Origin: Aculops lycopersici
Lineage: Eukaryota > Arthropoda > Arachnida > Trombidiformes > Eriophyidae
DNA: 64,000 bases
Assembly (NCBI GenBank): GCA_015350385.1
Contig: WNKI01000004.1
Location: 1,719,852 to 1,783,851 of the forward strand
Reading direction: 5' to 3'
Of this stretch, positions 43,401 through 51,699 are shown piece after piece. The notes beneath the pieces are model-generated. The model was given only the letters and a program-made list of their open reading frames with translations. It was not told where the DNA came from and did no database searches. The position numbers were made by a program, and so were the translations under genes. Every line of letters starts with the position of its first letter. The stretch's first letter is position 1.

Positions 43401-43519
43401 TCAATGATATAATAGATCAAACCAACCAGTTCAACTTCTCAGCATCAACTTATAGTCAGCCAATTAGATCGCATAGGTTAAGTTCCAAATCCATAAGTAT
43501 GGAGATGGAGGATAGGTAA
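40412..43519 (+). CDS. PDZD8-like lipid-transfer protein (TM-SMP-C2-C1), PDZ domain absent
   Basis: Intronless protein of 1035 aa. An N-terminal membrane segment (5-24, YLLLFWAALTIGVYSIGSIY) is followed by a basic coiled stretch, an Asn/Ser/Gln-rich linker, then an SMP-like lipid-transfer domain (about 172-370; CVDWVNQILYLFYTQPQKYG to DDPDFPQYIKHSG), a C2-type domain (about 413-590, interrupted by Gln-rich insertions; KVFIKILRAKNINYN, NPFWDEHFLFNV), a Ser/Arg-rich region and a C1 zinc finger (about 909-960; HQFVATHLAGSSTCHLCGRV, CRNCHLLSHKECHVKV). SMP plus C2 plus C1 behind one membrane anchor is the PDZD8 plan; PDZD8 tethers the ER to late endosomes/lysosomes and mitochondria and moves lipids. 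Only about 40 residues separate SMP and C2, so the PDZ domain that normally sits there is missing. Start ATG has a strong context (CACCATGG). Confidence 0.75.
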   Translation: MEVIDYLLLFWAALTIGVYSIGSIYEQQLEAKRRVEEKKRKQEARKREQQTLNANYNASATSQYSQYNNNSSGQQYGVSTTNSFNLQDSSSYYNNNNSSTYNNNQTPNSWTNQAHDTPYRDYGMSAAPSYQQSQQQTRSSYEESMAATGGTGSMNLGGDVLAATGAIPTATGFNQDCVDWVNQILYLFYTQPQKYGPQIIESVYRSLNEKLSNLTNSNPDYSSLIIEFTGINRELSSMPELTNIRTETESEKSVSVICKVYLRKLVLDLTIQAQSEHQINTFRYELVLENLEGKLKTMAMLNDKLIVIQFLEKPDTKILLKPKYNSSSSGESCPINEDILVSLILQSLTQVVVDLYFGDDPDFPQYIKHSGTFSSMYRNKLDALKGSASEIKRHIRQDFFGALTHSAEHKERKVFIKILRAKNINYNQNVTCLMELDQPHQQATTTTQQGSNPFWDEHFLFNVTDKSVELMLELWDSINVAAISSSGTGTGETNQQQQHQHKRTKSMSLTQPSQSSSLLSNQVKQSQSSKQSKWNKADLTRNGKFLGFARVSIEDLRRNPVQKVSLPLQSFNRPSNNNQQQQQGGQLIMGSPDLADTVGGELQLELLFLEHSPNTSSTLTSGTGSTTGSLCKSGSTNSLAHLHNQPGEVVSVDRKLTPSGYVITTTTILKPLGSQQHLNNRQQQQDQQNKLLSTGRESLRNASPISQLSTEHSGAFASELGNLDGISSRLTDVPTPTTDLDNQNSRQERGRSRSRSRSLLRAIKKRFSFSRTRSRSVGGSATGEGLNEAGGRQNQQQTSNLDALSIDSRSRASSEVSTSGRAKSVPTTREASEVPVIVINKGRLSDAASAFTFFHPKSQLVIECVEPRLNDDGTISSSAKKGRLRYYAIPDDAANKRKWRKRGTKLHLFNEHQFVATHLAGSSTCHLCGRVFSRRPGKQGYKCRNCHLLSHKECHVKVDHNCPYALKDGLKLEYIDADPPASLLLEQGRIDSDNERVNDIIDQTNQFNFSASTYSQPIRSHRLSSKSISMEMEDR

Positions 43520-43947
43520 TTTGTTATACTTTTTGTAATTCTGTGAATAAATTGATCAATTCTTATTATAGTTGAAGTTGCAACAAAAGCTGTCAAAAAT
43601 TGGTTTTATGTGCATAAGAGCAAAGTAAAAACGATTAACCCTCGTGGCAACTTGTGCGACTTCTTTAACCGGAAGAAACTGGGACCCCATCGTCAAGCCT
43701 GTGTGTGGCTACTCGCAAAATCGATGAGATGTGGATTAAATTTCCAGCCTACACCTTTCGGCTTAACTCAGTAGCTTGCTGCGGTCATATAACCCAATAA
43801 AAATCTAGATAGAAAGGGTTTAAATAGGATTGCTGAGTTTTATTGATCAGCAGAATGCTTAAAGTCACAAATATTCACCGCTATCAGAGATCTAGGAATA
43901 ATCCTTTCATTTGGCTCAGATATCATATGAACAAGAAGCTCTGCGGG

Positions 43948-43971
43948 ACTTGATGAATTATATCATCAAGT
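43948..43971. repeat. Perfect 9-bp inverted repeat
   Basis: ACTTGATGA, 6-nt spacer, TCATCAAGT. Confidence 0.75.
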
Positions 43972-44750
43972 AACAAAGTTATTGAGCACTAGCTATAAAG
44001 TCGGATGTGACATTTATGGGTGTTTGCAAGAATTGAATCGCAATCTGAGCTTTCTACGATATGTGTCATCTATTTACTTGTTCATTGCCGGAATTTCATG
44101 GAAAAATTTCACTGTATAAAGAAATGGCAGCCATGACCAAAATAAGACCCAATAATCACGTCAGAGTGTATAACATTCGACCCTTTGGTTATCACGATTC
44201 CTCTGAAGGTACTCCATCGCGCCTACTCAAACCGAGAGTGGGACACTCTTGAAACCTTCGCCTAGACCCTTCCTTTTACGATCAATTAGAGGCGCAATCT
44301 ACTACCTGAGAGCTCAGAGACGCATTCTGGTGGGAATTTGATGCAAGTTTCTAAACTAATCCTAATTGCTTGCCATCGACATTAATTATGGCGAAAAAAC
44401 AATTTCAAAAACATTTGTATCTCCGAAACTATGAGCGATAGCATGATGCCGACGCAACCGGAAGCTCAGAATTCAGCTTCTGAGACGTTTGCAAGTGTTG
44501 TTTTTACTGTATCTTGCATAACTTTTGCAATTCAAGTGACATTTAAAAACGGTTTTTTTGTTGTATTTGTATCTGATCGGCGGATTGGTTGCAGCCATAT
44601 TGCATGGCGATGTCATCTCCGAATAACCACCACTTCGATTCAAGTCGCTAGGTAGTCGAGAGGCCCCGCAACGATCAGAAGCACAGCGAAGCCCACTTAC
44701 TGCAGATTCTGCGCAGGTTGGAAGCTGAAATATGCAAGACAAGTACTTAC

Positions 44751-44779
44751 ATTGCCGCATAACATACTTATGCGGCAAT
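44751..44779. repeat. Perfect 12-bp inverted repeat
   Basis: ATTGCCGCATAA, 5-nt loop CATAC, TTATGCGGCAAT. This is the strongest hairpin of the region. It is followed at 44790-44842 by a second nested pairing, TTCCGAA with TTCGGAA around CTCAA/TTGAG. Confidence 0.85.
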
Positions 44780-44981
44780 ATCGGGGTTTTTCCGAAATCT
44801 CAAGGGACCCTAGAACTCGTTTGAGGGTATAAATTCGGAATGGATCGAGATTACACATCATTATGCGATATCGTGCATTGTGTTCATGGCGCATCATTTG
44901 ACATACTGTTGACTTTGCAATCATAACATTATCAGGAGCGATGAGATTTTCAGCTCTCAATGCTTGGTCACTGTGGGGGTA

Positions 44982-45041
44982 CCTCGTAGGGTTTACGGCT
45001 CCAGTAAATGGGTGCCTATGGTAGATACACTCTCTACGAGG
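44982..45041. repeat. Nested inverted repeat, 8-bp outer stem
   Basis: CCTCGTAG at 44982-44989 pairs with CTACGAGG at 45034-45041; the enclosed 44 nt contain a further TTTAC/GTAAA pairing. Confidence 0.65.
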
Positions 45042-45097
45042 GAAAATATTGCGATTCAATTTGATGATGAATGTTTCAGACACACACTCAACCCTCT

Positions 45098-45134
45098 TGA
45101 GCCTCATTATATCCGAAGGCGAAAATGAGGCTCA
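45098..45134. repeat. Perfect 11-bp inverted repeat
   Basis: TGAGCCTCATT, 15-nt spacer, AATGAGGCTCA. Confidence 0.8.
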
Positions 45135-45963
45135 TTCTTGTTTTTTACCCATTAGAAAGCATTACTTGTGCATTCTAAGTAAAGATTTTACCCGTCGGAT
45201 CATGATCATAGAGTTCCAAAGCCTCAATAAGTTCAAGGACCAATCAGAGGGCGTGCAAGAATTATTAAGGCTTCCATCTCACTGCTCATGTCTCATCAAA
45301 TCATCGATATGATCGCAACACAAATTCATTGCAGCGCTCACCTGATGATGTTTGTTGATAGACTAAAATAATCGTCGTAAAACAAGCCATCAATTGGTCT
45401 CAGCTCATAAACAAGAAATGATCGGCTCGCGTTCCACTGGACAATATTGGTGGCTTGTTATCAGGTCACCACCTAGAAACCGAACCAAACGCTAGACAAC
45501 AAACCTATCAAACACACGACCGACGCTCTAGAATAATCCAGAAGCTTAAGGGAGGAAGATAGAGGAGATCTAATTTCTTCTTTGGCCAACAACTGAACTA
45601 CACGTGCCCCATTTCCGTTTCAGCAAAACATGCATTCAGAGGCCCAGCATTATTGGTTATTTGGCATCGATTACTTATTACTTATTTCACGAGTAAACTT
45701 ACTCGCTTGCGCTAGAAATACTACTTCCATGGGCTTAATTCATAGAAGTTAAGTTAACTGTTTGCTGTTGGCCTTATGATCCCAGCCTATTGATTTCCTC
45801 AGTTCATCTATGAAGCTTTATATAAAAGGGAATAGCGACACCACCAGAGTAGCAAATCGACTACTACCTTCCAGAGCAACAAACAATGTGAGCCCCACTT
45901 CCGCTTGCTCCAATAGTTGAGCCATAGAGTCAACGTTTGGAATTGACTTTAGAACGAATAAAT

Positions 45964-45971
45964 TGACGTCA
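45964..45971. promoter_or_regulatory. Perfect CRE octamer (distal)
   Basis: TGACGTCA, the palindromic cAMP-response element bound by CREB/ATF dimers, 625 bp upstream of the neuropeptide F start codon. Confidence 0.4.
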
Positions 45972-46318
45972 ATCAGATGGTTTGGTTGTTGTTGTTGTTG
46001 TTTGATACATGAAAGTTTAGTGTTGTAGTTGCGCACCAACCAGCCTTAGCCACATTGGTAACCTCAGGTAACCCTTCCAAAAAGCTACAGTCAACTCAGA
46101 TCGAGCGCTGAACTGCGCAGAGGGGGGCGTTGGTTGCGCACAGGAAGTATGCGAAAGTTAAGCTTTACTTTGACTTATAGCGCCAAGAAAGGGGCCCCTC
46201 CAGGCGCCTAGTCCATTAGTTGGTCATATGAACTTCCTGTGGATTTGAGTTCAGGTTTGTATCGAGCAGACAAACAAACGGTGGTTTTGGTGGTGGTGGT
46301 TAGCAAGTTGTAAGTTTG

Positions 46319-46326
46319 TGACGTCA
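46319..46326. promoter_or_regulatory. Perfect CRE octamer (proximal)
   Basis: Second TGACGTCA, 68 bp upstream of the TATA box of neuropeptide F, a position typical for functional CREs in neuropeptide promoters. Confidence 0.5.
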
Positions 46327-46393
46327 GCCTCGTTGCCTAGTCGTCGTCTATCTGAGCAACCTCTTTCTTGGCCATTATTTCAATAGATTCATG

Positions 46394-46401
46394 TATATAA
46401 A
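46394..46401 (+). promoter_or_regulatory. TATA box of neuropeptide F
   Basis: TATATAAA about 190 bp upstream of the first ATG; transcription would start near 46425. Confidence 0.5.
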
Positions 46402-46588
46402 GTTGCCAAATAAATATTCATTTGAATAAGAGCAACAAGAAAAGAGGAGTCAAGATAATCAAAATTTTTGAACAATCATTCAGTGTGCAACGGTATCTAG
46501 TATCCAGTGGCGATTATAATCAAATCAAGTGAAGTTTTACTTCGAAGTAAGAGGAAGAACAGCTATAAATAATTCTAGTAGCCACATT

Positions 46589-47074
46589 ATGTTCTCAAGC
46601 GGAAGCAGCAACAACAAAATGAACCAGAAGCGATCAGTCAAATTTGTAGTGTCACCAGGTAGTGGTTGCAGAATGGCTTTAAATTTGAGCCTATGCCTCT
46701 GTCTCGCCTTGGTGCTCACCCTTGGCTCCATCAGCAAGTGGCCAGTTTTAGTTGAGTGCCAAGAGCAGGTGACGGTCGAGAGTAGACAGCAGAAGGATGC
46801 CGAAGAGTTGAATGATACCATCAAGTATTTGGAAAAGTTGGACAAGTATTTCTCGCAGATTGCTCGGCCTAGATTTGGACGTAGCCAATATAAGCAGCCA
46901 GCAGGAACGATGGACAGGCACCAGCAACAAGACCCCACACTGACCATCGCAAACAACGGCCAACTCTTCGCCGCTAACTCTCATCCGAGGGAGTCGCAGC
47001 AGGCGAGACTTGGAAATCTCATTGATTTCATCAACAACCGGTTAGCACGTAGATACTCGGAGATTAATTTTTAA
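46589..47074 (+). CDS. NPF: Neuropeptide F precursor
   Basis: Precursor of arthropod long neuropeptide F, a brain and gut peptide controlling feeding. The frame extends to 46529 only via GTG; the first ATG is at 46589 (161 aa), with another at 46673 that opens directly on the signal peptide core (MALNLSLCLCLALVLTLGSI) and may be the true start. After the signal (cleavage likely near VEC-Q, residue 57) comes the mature region ending DTIKYLEKLDKYFSQIARPRF, Phe96 in the 161-aa numbering. It matches the NPF pattern LxxYLxxLxxYYxxxxRPRF. Gly97 donates the C-terminal amide; processing would occur at a single Arg (RPRFGR-S), not the usual KR. The remaining 63 residues form a C-terminal flanking peptide (LGNLIDFINNRLARRYSEIN). 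Mature NPF would be about 39 aa. No intron seen, although NPF genes often have one. Confidence 0.88.
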   Translation: MFSSGSSNNKMNQKRSVKFVVSPGSGCRMALNLSLCLCLALVLTLGSISKWPVLVECQEQVTVESRQQKDAEELNDTIKYLEKLDKYFSQIARPRFGRSQYKQPAGTMDRHQQQDPTLTIANNGQLFAANSHPRESQQARLGNLIDFINNRLARRYSEINF

Positions 47075-47550
47075 GATTAAAGATTAATTAAATCTAGAAG
47101 AGGGCGATGGATTGCCAGAAGATTGGTGAACTCATAGAGACTGGAAAGGTAGCACAGTGGCGCGGAGCACGGCATGCAGGTGGTTGTTATGTCATGATCA
47201 GTACTTTTGAATTATCCTTGCTTGGTTCAGTCACCAAGGTGCTCGGATGGTTTTTAAATTTATCGGCGACCGATGGTTTGATTGCAATGTTTAAATGATT
47301 TGCGTAATTGGAAGTTTATCATTGTAAAACGTCTTGCTTCTGGCAGGAGTTGCAGGATCGTGAAAAACAATGTCGAGTTCCAATTTCAAATCCACAAAAG
47401 ACGACGACGACGACGACGAACCGACGACTATTTGGACTTTGATAATAGATTAGAATTTGTCTCAAACGCTTTGTATATTGAATTTTCCTTCAGACACATG
47501 AAAATCATGATTAAAACTTTATCATATTATGCGTGGAACAGAAGTTTACC
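47075..47550. other. Convergent intergenic region
   Basis: About 475 bp between the NPF and VPS16-like stop codons; contains a GAC trinucleotide repeat at about 47400-47420. No gene seen. Confidence 0.5.
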
Positions 47551-48732
47551 TTATGGATTTGTGGTTGGAATTTGTAATTTGGGCAAGGTATTTAGCGCTA
47601 TCTGCTCTAAGGCCTTGTACTTCTTTTCTGAAATCTCAAATTTCCTCTGACAATCCTTGGCCATCACAACTTTTCCCATTGAGATAAGATTGATTATGGT
47701 GTCGCTAATTGATAGACCCTTCCAATAGGCTTGCTTTGCTAACGGTGGTGCGCCAAGTCGATCCAAACTTTCGTGAAACTTACCCAATCTCAACGCGGCC
47801 TCAATGTGAGTTGGAATGATGTCGCGACGAACTTTTCGAGAAACAGTGAGGGCGGACTTATATTGATTATCGACTAGACTATAGATGAGCTCGTCCTCGG
47901 GACTATTCTTATGGCAAATAAGTATCAATTTTTCCATATCCGCAACACTTAGGTAGTTGCAATAATAATTTAACGCGAGCTTGTGCTTCTTTAACAAGTC
48001 CAAGAAAGCTATCTCGCTCATCATCGTATCCCTGAGCTTGAATATGGTTGAATATATTGAATTTGCGTCACAAGAAGCTAAAGCTTGAGCTAAAACCAAA
48101 TCATATTTCCTCAGTTTCATCAACAGGGGAATTTGTTTTGAGTATTGGGCTTCATTTTCGATCAAGGCAATTGCTAGTTGAACCCGATTTTGTTCGATGG
48201 CTATGCTGGCTGCTTCAGCGTATGGGATTGCAGGATAAGAGCCCAATATTTCTTGGATCTTCTCGGCTGCTTGGAAATCTGTCAAGGTCCTCGTTCCGAT
48301 GACATGCTCACACCATTTCCCACGAACCTTAGCTTCGCCTTCATCTCGCATCCATTCGACTATCCAAAGAGCCAACTTAAATTTCCTCCTCATAATGAGC
48401 TGATCTGTTATTTGATCAATGCTTAGCTGCGGGTCCAGTCCGAGGGATCTGCAAATATTCATGACTCTCAGGCGCCTATTTGCATAATTGAACTCCTCGA
48501 TGGCAACTCCTGGATAGTTTTTCATACCGAAACATGCTCCATTAATGTATAAGCTTTGTCTCGATGGATCCTCTTGTTTGAGCGCCTCATCTATGCAACC
48601 TAAAACAGCCTGAGGCATCTGATTTTCGCCTATCATATATAACAAGGCATCGTGGGCTAGGGCATCTTTGCGACAGTAAAATTTGTAACATTGCACCAGA
48701 AGATCGGGTGGCCTTAAATCTTTGAAATTCAT
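47551..48732 (-). CDS. VPS16: VPS16 C-terminal half (alpha-solenoid only)
   Basis: VPS16 is a core subunit of the HOPS and CORVET tethering complexes at endosomes and lysosomes, normally about 830 aa: N-terminal beta-propeller, C-terminal alpha-solenoid (Vps16_C) that binds VPS33. From the first ATG at 48732 this frame gives 393 aa that match only the solenoid: QSLYINGACFGMKNY, NRRLRVMNICRSLG, FKLALWIVEWMRDEG, IPYAEAASIAIEQNRVQLAI, ALIENEAQYSKQIPLLMKLR, then ASCDANSIYSTIFKLRD. The frame continues upstream without ATG to 48822. A propeller (about 400 aa) is nowhere upstream on this strand: KXD1 follows at 48945, then a plus-strand gene. A pyrimidine stretch ending TTTTGTCCAG (plus-strand about 48815-48825) could be a splice acceptor, but no upstream exon is visible. 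Either a split or truncated VPS16, or an unusual gene arrangement. Confidence 0.85.
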   Translation of the reverse strand: MNFKDLRPPDLLVQCYKFYCRKDALAHDALLYMIGENQMPQAVLGCIDEALKQEDPSRQSLYINGACFGMKNYPGVAIEEFNYANRRLRVMNICRSLGLDPQLSIDQITDQLIMRRKFKLALWIVEWMRDEGEAKVRGKWCEHVIGTRTLTDFQAAEKIQEILGSYPAIPYAEAASIAIEQNRVQLAIALIENEAQYSKQIPLLMKLRKYDLVLAQALASCDANSIYSTIFKLRDTMMSEIAFLDLLKKHKLALNYYCNYLSVADMEKLILICHKNSPEDELIYSLVDNQYKSALTVSRKVRRDIIPTHIEAALRLGKFHESLDRLGAPPLAKQAYWKGLSISDTIINLISMGKVVMAKDCQRKFEISEKKYKALEQIALNTLPKLQIPTTNP

Positions 48733-48944
48733 TTGTGCATTTAATGAAGTTGATACTAAATGTAGATCTGTATGGTGTTTTTTTTTGTAGAAATCAACAA
48801 ATAGGCATGACTGACTGGACAAAATAGAATTTCAATACAAAATTAAGAAACAAAATTTGATGTTTTGGTTTGTGTTTGGGATTGTGTTTTGGACTTATCA
48901 TTCAGTCAATGTGTTGCACAAATTTGACTATCCGCGGGGCTCGC

Positions 48945-49274
48945 TCAATCCCTGGTTTTCTCGGCTTTTATCTTGGTCTTCAAATCCAATATCTTCTTAT
49001 ATATGTAATCCAAATCTTTCTTGGAATCACTTAGTTGTTTAGCTGTTTTCTTGAATAACTTTGATGTCGAGTTCATCTTTGCTTGAGCCAGAGCGTTACA
49101 ATCTGTTAAGCTCTTGTTAGTCGCCTCGAGTCTCTCGATTGCGCTGGCTTGTACCTGGATCATATTAGAAACATCTTCATCTCTTATGAGATTTGGGATC
49201 CTATCTATTGGATCTGAAGGCTGATTAATACCTACAGTTGGCGGTTGATTACTGTCGGGTTTTTGGAACTCCAT
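48945..49274 (-). CDS. KXD1: KxDL motif-containing protein 1 (BORC subunit)
   Basis: Small intronless protein of 109 aa. KXD1 belongs to BORC, which couples lysosomes to ARL8 and kinesin for outward transport. Residues 35-103 are coiled coil: VSNMIQVQASAIERLEATNK, then LTDCNALAQAKMNSTSKLFK and the name-giving KKDL (85-88) within SKKDLDYIYKKILDLKTKI. Spacing and helical pattern match animal KXD1; the disordered start (MEFQKPDSNQPP) is short. It sits 212 bp upstream of the VPS16-like start on the same strand and diverges from TCF25, whose ATG is 305 bp away. Confidence 0.85.
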   Translation of the reverse strand: MEFQKPDSNQPPTVGINQPSDPIDRIPNLIRDEDVSNMIQVQASAIERLEATNKSLTDCNALAQAKMNSTSKLFKKTAKQLSDSKKDLDYIYKKILDLKTKIKAEKTRD

Positions 49275-49579
49275 CCTCGATTGAGATCAATAAGATGACT
49301 CGAGATTTGATGTCGGTAAACCGCCTCAAGCACAAACGCGGCGCATAATTTTTCGGCATCCAGAAGTTTGCAAATTTTGTGCGCGAGGGGAAAGATGTGG
49401 GGATACGAAAAGTTGAGAACTGCATTCTCGAAAGTGACATGTGCACCTGATAATATGATGCATCTACTCGAATATTTGAGCGACCTCCTTGTTTTATTAT
49501 GTAAGCTCACCAATCAACCAATCTATTAACCTAATTCAGTCCAAGACTTGAACCAAAATCCCTATTTTCTAGTATTAAT

Positions 49580-51571
49580 ATGCAAAAGGCATCGAATGAA
49601 AAGAAGATTGTTAAATTTCAAAATGGACTTAGTAGTGACGAAGAGGAGGACACAGATGAATCAGGAGAGGATTTAAATAGACAATTCAACAAATTTCAGC
49701 TCCTAGATGCTGATGGTGATGAAGTAGATCATGGTTCAGACGATAGTGCTGAGAATGAGAGTGATGATGATTATGTTGACGGGGAGCAAGAAGATGCGGC
49801 TGAAAGCAAACAGTCTACGATCTTGAAAGAGAAGAAAGCCGGCTCGAGCAGTCAAGCTGCTGACAAGAAGCCAAATCGAAAACGTCGAAACAAAGCCAAA
49901 GTCGCTAAGAGTGACGATATAGATGATTTAATCCAACTCTATGGTGCGGATAAGGGAGCAAGTACATCTAAAGATTCCAGCTCACAACCACTTATCGATC
50001 CTCGTATAAAACTGCTAAAGCTTGATATGAGAAACCTCATTCCGGAGGCCGAACTAAAGCGCATGTTTGGCAAGAGTGTCTTAAAGGAGGACAAGTCTAA
50101 AGAGCAAAAGTCGAAGATTAACGCTTTGCATGGTCAGTTTCGTAGTAGATTTGTAACAGATAGCCAAGATGCTAGGATTATAGCGGCTCTCTCGATTCCT
50201 GGTCCAAAAATGGAACTAGACGATGTCTTCAATGTACAGGAGCAATGGAAAGTTGGCTCGAAGAAAAACGACCAATCAGAAACTGTTAGTGATAAGAAGC
50301 CTACTAGCAAGAGGGCGAACAAGCATAATAAGGCCAATGTCTTCAAATCCGAGACGCCGACTTATTTCAAGTTTGTCCATGATAAGAATTATCAAGCAGC
50401 CCAAATGCTGTTCTTGGAGGCGGCCCAGGTTGGTAACTCAGATGCGATCATAGCTAACCTAAATGCTTACCCGGTTCACATCGAGTCTTTAGTGCAACTG
50501 AGCGATATGATACGCGTTACTGAGGATTTCAAGGCAGCCTCCGAGTTTGTCGAGAGAGCATTGTTGGTTTTTGAGAAAGGGTTTCACGTCAAGTTCAACC
50601 CAGCGACTGCAAATTGTAGACTATCTTACAAACGTCCTGAAAACCGCACTTTTTTCATTACAATCTTCAAGCATATCTACTATTGCAATCGGCGAGGCTT
50701 GAGACGCACTCCACTGGAATACACCAAGCTCTTACTCGCGTTAGACCCGGAAACTGATCCGTTGTTCGCTACTCTCATGATCGATTTCTATGCAATTAGA
50801 AGCGAGGAATATGACTATCTTATCGAATTTGCTGAAAAATGGACCAATATGGCCAAACTTCCAAACATTAACTTCTCTCTAGCATTAGCTCACTTCATGA
50901 AATCAAAAAATCTCAAATTTGGCAAGTCTGTTTGTGAGTCAAGCGCTCAGCTGGCCAACGAGTTATTGGAAAAGGCCCTACTTCGTTTCCCCAATTTCAT
51001 CATATCATTACTGGAGGCTTGCTCAGCCGAACCAGATACCGAGCTCAAGAAGTGCGACTACTTTGACTACAGTGTCTATGGAACTAGATACAAAACTGTG
51101 CCTGAGGCGGTGGAATTACTTGTTGCCCTTTATGTGGAACGGACCTCAATGTTGTGGAAGCAGAAGCAGGTGCTCACTTGGCTTGAGAGTGTTATAGCCG
51201 ATATAGTCAAAAGGTTTGCAAATAAGGAGCTCAAGGATGATGGTTTGAACTACAAACATTGGACTGTGTTCGAAGGACCTTCACCAAGGAACCTTCTAAG
51301 GCACATTGCTCTATCCGATATGAAACTCAAAGTTCCAGCAAGCTCGACGCAAGCCTCATTTCTCGACATCGATCCCTATCCACCTGAGTCGCTTCCTAGC
51401 TACACTAGTCACGCCGCCCAAATAGCGAGCGGTGGGGCTAACAACACTAGCAATGCCTCATTACCTGGCTTTCCGGGTTTATTTTTGCGCTCCATCTTAC
51501 CAAGTTTCAGTTTAACCAATAACGAACAGACCAACAATAGCAATAACAATGATAACAATAGGCCAACTTGA
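49580..51571 (+). CDS. TCF25: TCF25 / NULP1 (Rqc1-like)
   Basis: Intronless protein of 663 aa (human TCF25 is 676). TCF25 and yeast Rqc1 act in ribosome-associated quality control, helping the ligase Listerin/Ltn1 build K48-linked ubiquitin chains on stalled nascent chains. Seen: acidic N terminus (about 15-75, SSDEEEDTDESGED), a basic NLS-like patch (NRKRRNKAKV near 100), a conserved segment LIPEAELKRMFGKSVL (about 153-168), and the Tcf25 domain from about 262: FKFVHDKNYQAAQMLFLEAA, IANLNAYPVHIESLVQLSDM, FFITIFKHIYYCNRRGLRRT, LLLALDPETDPLFATLMIDF. The Asn-rich C-terminal tail (NNEQTNNSNNNDNN) is a local low-complexity addition. AATAAA overlaps the stop region. Confidence 0.92.
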   Translation: MQKASNEKKIVKFQNGLSSDEEEDTDESGEDLNRQFNKFQLLDADGDEVDHGSDDSAENESDDDYVDGEQEDAAESKQSTILKEKKAGSSSQAADKKPNRKRRNKAKVAKSDDIDDLIQLYGADKGASTSKDSSSQPLIDPRIKLLKLDMRNLIPEAELKRMFGKSVLKEDKSKEQKSKINALHGQFRSRFVTDSQDARIIAALSIPGPKMELDDVFNVQEQWKVGSKKNDQSETVSDKKPTSKRANKHNKANVFKSETPTYFKFVHDKNYQAAQMLFLEAAQVGNSDAIIANLNAYPVHIESLVQLSDMIRVTEDFKAASEFVERALLVFEKGFHVKFNPATANCRLSYKRPENRTFFITIFKHIYYCNRRGLRRTPLEYTKLLLALDPETDPLFATLMIDFYAIRSEEYDYLIEFAEKWTNMAKLPNINFSLALAHFMKSKNLKFGKSVCESSAQLANELLEKALLRFPNFIISLLEACSAEPDTELKKCDYFDYSVYGTRYKTVPEAVELLVALYVERTSMLWKQKQVLTWLESVIADIVKRFANKELKDDGLNYKHWTVFEGPSPRNLLRHIALSDMKLKVPASSTQASFLDIDPYPPESLPSYTSHAAQIASGGANNTSNASLPGFPGLFLRSILPSFSLTNNEQTNNSNNNDNNRPT

Positions 51572-51699
51572 ATAAATTTAGCGGAAGCCGTAGTTGTAGT
51601 CAAAGCAAACACAACCGTGGAATATGATGAGGTTATTCAATTTTATCTTAGTGTTAAAATCGAACAATTTATGATGTTATGTTACACCGTAGAATCTAT

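Larger units (their letters stand above)
43520..46318. other. Gene-poor, hairpin-rich intergenic region
   Basis: About 2.8 kb with no recognisable coding frame and several short perfect inverted repeats listed separately. The PDZD8-like 3' UTR (AATAAA near 43546) lies at its left end. The right end is the upstream regulatory region of neuropeptide F. Confidence 0.5.

Noticed and set aside
44697..45107. 136-codon minus-strand open frame in the hairpin-rich region
   Set aside because: Overlaps two perfect inverted repeats, no family signature; length is within chance expectation for a 3-kb gap.
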